A DNA stretch of 35,184 nt from IMG/VR virus record IMGVR_UViG_3300020717_000018, positions 1 to 35,184 of that record, one strand, 5' to 3'. Origin of the DNA: a virus. The translations under genes were made by a program, and so were the position numbers. Numbering within the stretch: position 1 is the first letter of the stretch; each line of letters begins with the position of its first letter. The notes below the pieces were generated by a model. It worked only from the letters and a program-made list of their open reading frames with translations. It did no database searches and had not been told where the DNA came from. Below are positions 30,492-35,184 of the stretch, one piece after another.

Positions 30492-30821
30492 ATGGCAAAC
30501 ACATATTCTTGGTCTTTTCCGGTCCTCACTTCGTACCCAACCTACGAAAGCCAGACAGACGTTGTTTACACCGTCCACTGGGTTCTGACGGGCACTGATG
30601 GCAACGGCCACGACGGGTCGGTCTATGGGACCCAGTCCGTGACTTACGAAGCCGGGTCGCCTTTCACTCCGTACGCAAACCTGACCGAACCGCAAGTGCA
30701 AGGCTGGGTGACCGATGCGATGGGCCCAGATAGAGTGGCCGAGTTACAAGCCAACATCGACGGCCAAATCCAGCAGCAGATCTCGCCGACTTCCGTCAAC
30801 CTTCCTCCTCCCTGGGCATAA
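30492..30821 (+). CDS. conserved tail-fibre-locus protein (DUF7936-like), 109 residues
   Basis: MANTYSWSFPVLTSYPTYES, QTDVVYTVHWVLTGTDGNGH and SVYGTQSVTYEAGSPFTPYA match a family I recall from cyanophages and other phages (a start MANTYxW, DVVYxVHWxLTGTD, GSVYGT, V..YE.GSPFTPY.dLTE). DUF7936 is my best recollection of the name and is not certain. The rest is LTEPQVQGWVTDAMGPDRVA and a Gln-rich helix. It is beta-rich and probably a structural accessory of the fibres. It begins 17 bases after the first fibre gene and ends four bases before the second. Confidence 0.75.
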   Translation: MANTYSWSFPVLTSYPTYESQTDVVYTVHWVLTGTDGNGHDGSVYGTQSVTYEAGSPFTPYANLTEPQVQGWVTDAMGPDRVAELQANIDGQIQQQISPTSVNLPPPWA

Positions 30822-30824
30822 CTC

Positions 30825-32282
30825 ATGAGCGTCGAACAAACCGGCCCGATCACCCCAGGACACGTAGCCATCTGGACCGCCCCTGGCGTCGTGCAGGACG
30901 GCGGCGCGTCCACGTCCGGTGTGGCCAACAGCTTCGGCCTGTACGGCCTGGGCGGCACTCCCCTGGTCGTTACCGGCAGCGCCACGCCTGGGCCGTTCAG
31001 CGGCCAATACACGCAGCTCGGGTTTGGGGTGTCCAGCACGGCGGCATACCTCACGGTCAACAGCTTCAACGGCGGCGCCACGCTGCCGTTCGAATTTATC
31101 CTCGGCGGCGTCAACGTCTTCACCGTCGGACCGACCGGTGTGACCTTCCCCACGGGCCTGCCACCATCGAGCGGCGGCACCGGCTTGACCGCCACGCCGG
31201 CCGCGGGCCAGCTTCTGATCGGCAACGGCACGGGTTACACGCTGAACACCCTGACCGCCGGCAGCGGCGTCCAGATCACGAACAACGCCGGCGCGATCAC
31301 CATCTCGACTTACAACGGCGGCGGGTCCGTCACGAGTGTGAGCGGCAGCGGCGGATCGACCGGCCTGACGCTCACCGGCGGACCGATCGTCGGCGCGGGG
31401 ACCCTGACCCTCGGCGGCACCCTGGGTGTGACTTCGGGCGGCACGGGCGTCACGTCCTCGACCGGAGCCGGGTCGGTCGTCCTCAACACGTCGCCGACCC
31501 TCGCGTCCCCCACGCTCAACAGCCCGACCATCAACAACGGCTCGATCAGCAGCGCCGCCATCACCGGCGGCAGCGTGTCGTCACTCACGACGCCCCTGGG
31601 CGTGGCGTCGGGCGGCACGGGCGCGTCGTCGCTCACGGCCAACGCCGTGGTGGTCGGCAACGGGACGGGTGCGGTGTCTACGGTCTCGCCAGGCACCTCG
31701 GGGAACGTGCTGACCTCGAACGGCACGACGTGGGTGTCGAGCGCCGCGGGCGGCGGGCAGATCCAGACACAGATCCTGACCGTTGGTTCGGGAACGTGGA
31801 CCGCTCCGACCGGGGTGACGAAAGTGTTTGTCGCCGTTGTCGGCGGTGGCGGGGGCGCCTCCTTCGGCTACTCCGGCGGATATGGCGGCATCGCGATTGG
31901 CGAGTATTCAGTAACCCCGGGGACGGGCTACTCTTATGCCGTAGGAGCCGGAGGAGCCGGAGTTAACAGCAGCATCGCGTCTTCGGGCAGCGCGTCATCT
32001 TTCTCCACGCTGTTGTCCGCGACGGGTGGTGGCGGCGGCAATAACTCAATTGGGACAGGCGCTGACGGAACAGGGTCGTCCGGCACGTTGCGTAATGCTA
32101 GCGCCCTGTGGGCCGCCCAAAGTACCCCGCTTGGCGGGCTCCAAACGACCGGAGCGGGGAGTAATGCGGCGTCTAGCTGGGGGATTAACTCAGCCACGAT
32201 GGCTGGCGGGGCTGGGTACCCCAATGGCGGCGTCGGATACGGCGGCAACTCCGGCGGCATTTATCTAATGTGGGTGGGCTAA
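30825..32282 (+). CDS. second tail fibre with Gly-rich tip, 485 residues
   Basis: Residues 1-170 are the shared N-terminal domain ([58 protein letters not shown]). The middle is Thr/Ser/Gly-rich with phage-fibre SGGTG repeats. The C-terminal ~150 residues (KVFVAVVGGGGGASFGYSGG, YAVGAGGAGVNSS, GGGGGNNS) are very Gly-rich, like the Gly-rich receptor-binding tips of some fibre adhesins. It is about one third the length of the first fibre and has neither the 21-residue repeats nor the beta helix. It is likely an alternative or co-displayed receptor-binding protein. Confidence 0.8.
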   Translation: MSVEQTGPITPGHVAIWTAPGVVQDGGASTSGVANSFGLYGLGGTPLVVTGSATPGPFSGQYTQLGFGVSSTAAYLTVNSFNGGATLPFEFILGGVNVFTVGPTGVTFPTGLPPSSGGTGLTATPAAGQLLIGNGTGYTLNTLTAGSGVQITNNAGAITISTYNGGGSVTSVSGSGGSTGLTLTGGPIVGAGTLTLGGTLGVTSGGTGVTSSTGAGSVVLNTSPTLASPTLNSPTINNGSISSAAITGGSVSSLTTPLGVASGGTGASSLTANAVVVGNGTGAVSTVSPGTSGNVLTSNGTTWVSSAAGGGQIQTQILTVGSGTWTAPTGVTKVFVAVVGGGGGASFGYSGGYGGIAIGEYSVTPGTGYSYAVGAGGAGVNSSIASSGSASSFSTLLSATGGGGGNNSIGTGADGTGSSGTLRNASALWAAQSTPLGGLQTTGAGSNAASSWGINSATMAGGAGYPNGGVGYGGNSGGIYLMWVG

Positions 32283-32283
32283 C

Positions 32284-32505
32284 ATGGCACAGGCACTGAT
32301 TTCTCCGGGCGAACGTGTGTACGGCTACGACAAGACGTTGCTTGGCGAACGCATCGCCCAGGTCGAACCTGTCGCATTTGAAGTAGCACCACCGCTATTC
32401 TGGGCGACCGTTCCCGACACAGTGGTGGCAGATCAATACTATTGGGACGGCACCCAGGCTCTGCCGATCCCGGTTAAGCCGCCCGCCCCACCCCCCGCCA
32501 CGTAA
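32284..32505 (+). CDS. small protein between fibre genes, 73 residues
   Basis: MAQALISPGERVYGYDKTLL, GERIAQVEPVAFEVAPPLFW and DTVVADQYYWDGTQALPIPV form an aromatic-rich beta-like core with a Pro-rich tail (KPPAPPPAT). The pattern, with the final YWDG.Q, is reminiscent of small proteins near phage fibre genes, but no function is known to me. It starts one base after the second fibre's stop and lies 11 bases before the DUF6321-like gene. Confidence 0.65.
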   Translation: MAQALISPGERVYGYDKTLLGERIAQVEPVAFEVAPPLFWATVPDTVVADQYYWDGTQALPIPVKPPAPPPAT

Positions 32506-32516
32506 GGAACACCTCG

Positions 32517-32768
32517 ATGTCCAAACTGTCCGTTGATCGGGGCGAGAAACTGTCCACCGAAAAAGGCGCAGGCCTGACCGCGAAGGGGCGCGCGAAATAC
32601 AACCGCGAGCACGGGTCGAACCTCAAAGCCCCCGCGCCCCATCCAAAGAGCGACAAGGACGCGGCGCGCAAGTCGTCGTTTTGCGCTAGAATGAAGGGCG
32701 TTGTGGCCAAATCGAAGGGCGACGCCCCGCGCGCTAAGGCGTCGCTGAAACGATGGAACTGCAAGTGA
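32517..32768 (+). CDS. DUF6321-like basic protein, 83 residues
   Basis: AAGGA precedes the ATG at 32517. The sequence KLSVDRGEKLSTEKGAGLTA, KGRAKYNREHGSNLKAPAPH, ARKSSFCARMKGV and SKGDAPRAKASLKRWNCK matches the conserved order GLTAKGR.KYN...GSNLKAP, SFC.RM.G, PRAK.SLK.W.C. That family is widespread in phages and known as DUF6321. It is strongly basic with two conserved Cys and may bind nucleic acid. The role is unknown. It is followed after 31 bases by the third fibre gene. Confidence 0.8.
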   Translation: MSKLSVDRGEKLSTEKGAGLTAKGRAKYNREHGSNLKAPAPHPKSDKDAARKSSFCARMKGVVAKSKGDAPRAKASLKRWNCK

Positions 32769-32799
32769 CTTCCGCTAAACCCTCGACCCCAGGTGAATA

Positions 32800-35184
32800 A
32801 TGTCCACGTCCCCGTTCATCCAACAGGTCGGCTCGGTTACGCCCGGCCACGTCGTGACCTGGGTGGCCCCGGGGATTGTGCAAGACGCCGGATCGTCCGC
32901 TTCGAGCTACATCAGCAGCCTGGGCGTCTATGGCCTTGGCGGCCTGCCCTTCGCGATCACGAATAGCCCCACGCCTCCGCCGTTCACCGGCACCCTGAGC
33001 CAGATTGGCATGGGGATCTCGGCGACAGAGGGATACGTTGCGGTTAACAGCCCGAACAACCTCAACGGTCTCCCGTTCGCCGTGAAAATCAACGGCGTCG
33101 ACGTGCTCATCCTGTCGGCGACCGGAGCCCTAACGCTGCCGACGCCTCTGCCGGTGTCGAGTGGCGGCACGGGGCTGTCGGCCACGCCTGGAGCGGGCCA
33201 GCTTCTGATCGGCAACGGCACGGGCTACACGCTGGCTAACCTGACGGCTGGCGCCGGCATCAATATTACGAACGGCGCCGGCGGCATCACAATCGCGGCG
33301 ACCGGCACTCCAGGCACGGTCACCAGCGTAGCGACCGGCACCGGACTGACGGGTGGGCCGATTACCAGCAGCGGCACGATTCAAATCGCCAATACGGGCG
33401 TGGCGGCCGCCACTTACGGATCTGCGTCGTCCGTCCCCGTCGTGGCGTTTAACGCGCAGGGGCAAGCAACCTCGGCCAGCAATACGGCAATCGCCATCGA
33501 CGCCAGTGCGGTTGCCACCGGCACCCTGGTCGTCGCTCGTGGCGGCACCGGCCTATCCACAACCCCGGCCAACGGTCAGATCGACATCGGCAACGGCTCG
33601 GGGTTCACCCGCGGCACCCTCACCGCCGGCAGCGGCGTGACCATCACGAACAGCGCCGGCGGGATCACCATCGCGGCGACGGGCGGCACCGGGACCGTGA
33701 CCAGCATCGCCGCTGGCGCCGGCCTGTCGGGCGGCACGATCACGACCGCCGGCACGATCTCCATGCCTGCCGTCGGGACGGCGGGAACGTACGGGGCCGC
33801 CGGCACTGTGCCGGTCATCACGACCGACACGTACGGGCGGGTGTCGGGCGTCACCAACACGGCAATCGCCATCGCCGCGGGAGCGGTGAGCGGCCTGGCG
33901 GCGTCGGCCACGATCGACACCACCAACGCGTCGAACATCAGCAGCGGCACCCTAACCACGGCGCGTCTGTCCGGGTCTTACACGGGCATCACGGGTGTCG
34001 GGACGTTGACCGCCGGGACGTGGAACGCGACGACCCTCGGCGCTGCCTACGGCGGCACCGGCCTGACAACCACGCCAGCCAACGGCCAGATCGACATCGG
34101 CAACGGATCTGGGTTCACCCGCACCACCCTCACCGCCGGGTCGGGCGTGACCATCACCAACGCGGCGGGTAGCATCACCATCGCGGCGACGGGCGGCAGC
34201 GGCACTGTGACCAGCGTGGCTGTCAGCGGTGGCACGACCGGCCTGACGACCTCTGGTGGGCCGATCACAGGGGCTGGCACGATTACCCTGGCGGGGACGC
34301 TCGGCGCTGCCTACGGCGGCACAGGAGTGGCCAACGCCAGCACCAGCACTCTGACCCTCGGCGGGGCCGTCACATACGCGGGCGCGTTCACCCAGACGTT
34401 CACCGCTACCGCCAACACCGCGCTGACGCTGCCAACGAGCGGCACCGTCATCAGCACCGTCACCAACATGGCGGCTAACCCAGTCACAGGCACCCCGTCA
34501 GTCAGCACGTTCCTGCGTGGTGATGGCACCTGGGCGACGCCATCGGGCGGCGGCAACGTGTCGAACGTCGGCACCCCGACGAGCGGCCAGATTGCGCAGT
34601 GGACGAGCGCGACGACGATCCAGGGCATTGCTACGTCTGGCACAAACAGCGTGGCGCTGCGGGACTCAAGCGCCAACATCAGTGCCAACAATTTTTTCCT
34701 GAATTATACCAACGTCGCAGCCGCAGGAACGACAACGGTTCTGACCGCCAGTTCATCCCCGTCATACGTGGTGACGGGATCGGGCGGTCAAACATACCAG
34801 TTGCCCGATGCCACCACGCTGCCTATCGGCGCTGAGTTTGAGTTTAACAACAACCAATCTAGCGGCTCCGTGGTCGTCAAGAACAACTCCGGCACGACGG
34901 TCTTAACGGTCGGTTCGGGCGGATACGGCGTTGTGATCTTGCTCACCAATTCGGTTGCGGCAGGAACATGGGACACGCACTTTTTTGTTCCGTCCAACGT
35001 CACATGGACCACCAACACGCTGGATTACGCCGGCTCGATCACCAGCGCGACGTGGAACGGAACGGTTATCGCCCCCAATCGCGGCGGCACGGGCGTAGCA
35101 AACAGCACCGCCAGCACCCTGACGATCAGCGGCGCGTATCCGTTGGGTCTTACGCTGTCGGCGTCCACCAGCCTCACGCTACCA
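32800..35184 (+). CDS. third tail fibre, partial (open to the window edge), at least 795 residues
   Basis: The ATG at 32800 follows AGGTGA. I read the frame from here to the last base without a stop, so the gene continues beyond the window. Residues 1-165 are the shared N-terminal domain (TPGHVVTWVAPGIVQDAGSS, LGVYGLGGLPF, PFTGTLSQIGMGIS). Three 55-codon units (33163-33327, 33541-33705, 34051-34215) follow a common pattern GGTGL..TP..GQ..IGNGxGxT. Further on are typical fibre segments, including STFLRGDGTWATPS and LPDATTLPIGAEFEFNNNQS. It is long, trimeric-fibre-like and probably ends in a tip or chaperone not seen here. Confidence 0.85.
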   Translation, partial: MSTSPFIQQVGSVTPGHVVTWVAPGIVQDAGSSASSYISSLGVYGLGGLPFAITNSPTPPPFTGTLSQIGMGISATEGYVAVNSPNNLNGLPFAVKINGVDVLILSATGALTLPTPLPVSSGGTGLSATPGAGQLLIGNGTGYTLANLTAGAGINITNGAGGITIAATGTPGTVTSVATGTGLTGGPITSSGTIQIANTGVAAATYGSASSVPVVAFNAQGQATSASNTAIAIDASAVATGTLVVARGGTGLSTTPANGQIDIGNGSGFTRGTLTAGSGVTITNSAGGITIAATGGTGTVTSIAAGAGLSGGTITTAGTISMPAVGTAGTYGAAGTVPVITTDTYGRVSGVTNTAIAIAAGAVSGLAASATIDTTNASNISSGTLTTARLSGSYTGITGVGTLTAGTWNATTLGAAYGGTGLTTTPANGQIDIGNGSGFTRTTLTAGSGVTITNAAGSITIAATGGSGTVTSVAVSGGTTGLTTSGGPITGAGTITLAGTLGAAYGGTGVANASTSTLTLGGAVTYAGAFTQTFTATANTALTLPTSGTVISTVTNMAANPVTGTPSVSTFLRGDGTWATPSGGGNVSNVGTPTSGQIAQWTSATTIQGIATSGTNSVALRDSSANISANNFFLNYTNVAAAGTTTVLTASSSPSYVVTGSGGQTYQLPDATTLPIGAEFEFNNNQSSGSVVVKNNSGTTVLTVGSGGYGVVILLTNSVAAGTWDTHFFVPSNVTWTTNTLDYAGSITSATWNGTVIAPNRGGTGVANSTASTLTISGAYPLGLTLSASTSLTLP
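33163..34215 (+). repeat. three 165-bp intragenic fibre repeats
   Basis: Units at 33163-33327, 33541-33705 and 34051-34215 are exactly 55 codons each. Units 2 and 3 are nearly identical in DNA and protein (PANGQIDIGNGSGFTR, then LTAGSGVTITN, then ITIAATGG). Single related units also occur in the second fibre (31173-31337, 165 bp) and first fibre (26404-26571, 168 bp). Confidence 0.85.

Overview
The window is a 35-kb piece of a tailed double-stranded DNA phage or prophage. It carries the whole packaging, capsid, neck, ejection and receptor-binding cassette, with no sheath, tail tube or tape-measure gene. That gene content fits a short-tailed (podovirus-like) particle. Base composition is high in G+C, genes have ordinary bacterial Shine-Dalgarno sites, and two tRNA genes have an encoded CCA. 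The host is therefore a bacterium. An alphaproteobacterium is my best guess, from general resemblance of the gene families only.

Layout. Positions 1-389 are a 10-bp tandem repeat array cut by the window edge. Positions 400-3168 hold eight small, tightly packed minus-strand genes of early or accessory type: a 32-residue membrane micropeptide, Cys-rich proteins and an HTH protein. Two identical UUCG hairpins and a duplicated 19-bp leader lie between them. Positions 3169-3567 are a 399-bp noncoding divergent control region with nested repeats and promoters in both directions. From 3568 the plus strand carries the late genes in one direction: a chain of ATGA-overlapping small genes (KTSC domain, Tat-type signal, a 23-codon gene, two unknowns), then the large terminase, a zinc-ribbon protein and the portal. 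The portal is followed by tRNA-Lys(CTT), an initiator-type tRNA-Met and a solitary minus-strand excisionase-like HTH gene. Next come an 11-codon basic ORF, a Pro-rich protein, a 55-residue protein, the scaffold, the major capsid protein and a capsid-adjacent beta protein. These end at a strong intrinsic terminator (12634-12665).

Downstream (12683-25925) are two paralogous neck/adaptor genes, a large hub-like tail protein, another tail protein, a conserved unknown, a GNAT-like protein, a cupin, four ejection-type proteins (two of them a tandem duplication) and a holin-like membrane protein. The right end (25943-35184) is a receptor-binding locus. Three fibre or spike genes start with the same N-terminal domain and are separated by small conserved genes. 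The third fibre is open to the window edge and has no stop in view.

How it works together: terminase and portal package DNA into a scaffold-built HK97-type head. The adaptor and hub proteins close the neck, the Gly/Ala-rich and helical proteins are probably ejected with the DNA, and the three fibres give alternative receptor recognition. No integrase, replication genes or recognisable endolysin are present here. The small terminase subunit was not identified. The most unusual features are the variant initiator tRNA, the repeat-rich control region, the 10-bp array, several micro-ORFs with strong ribosome sites, and the reuse of the same beta modules in unrelated virion proteins.
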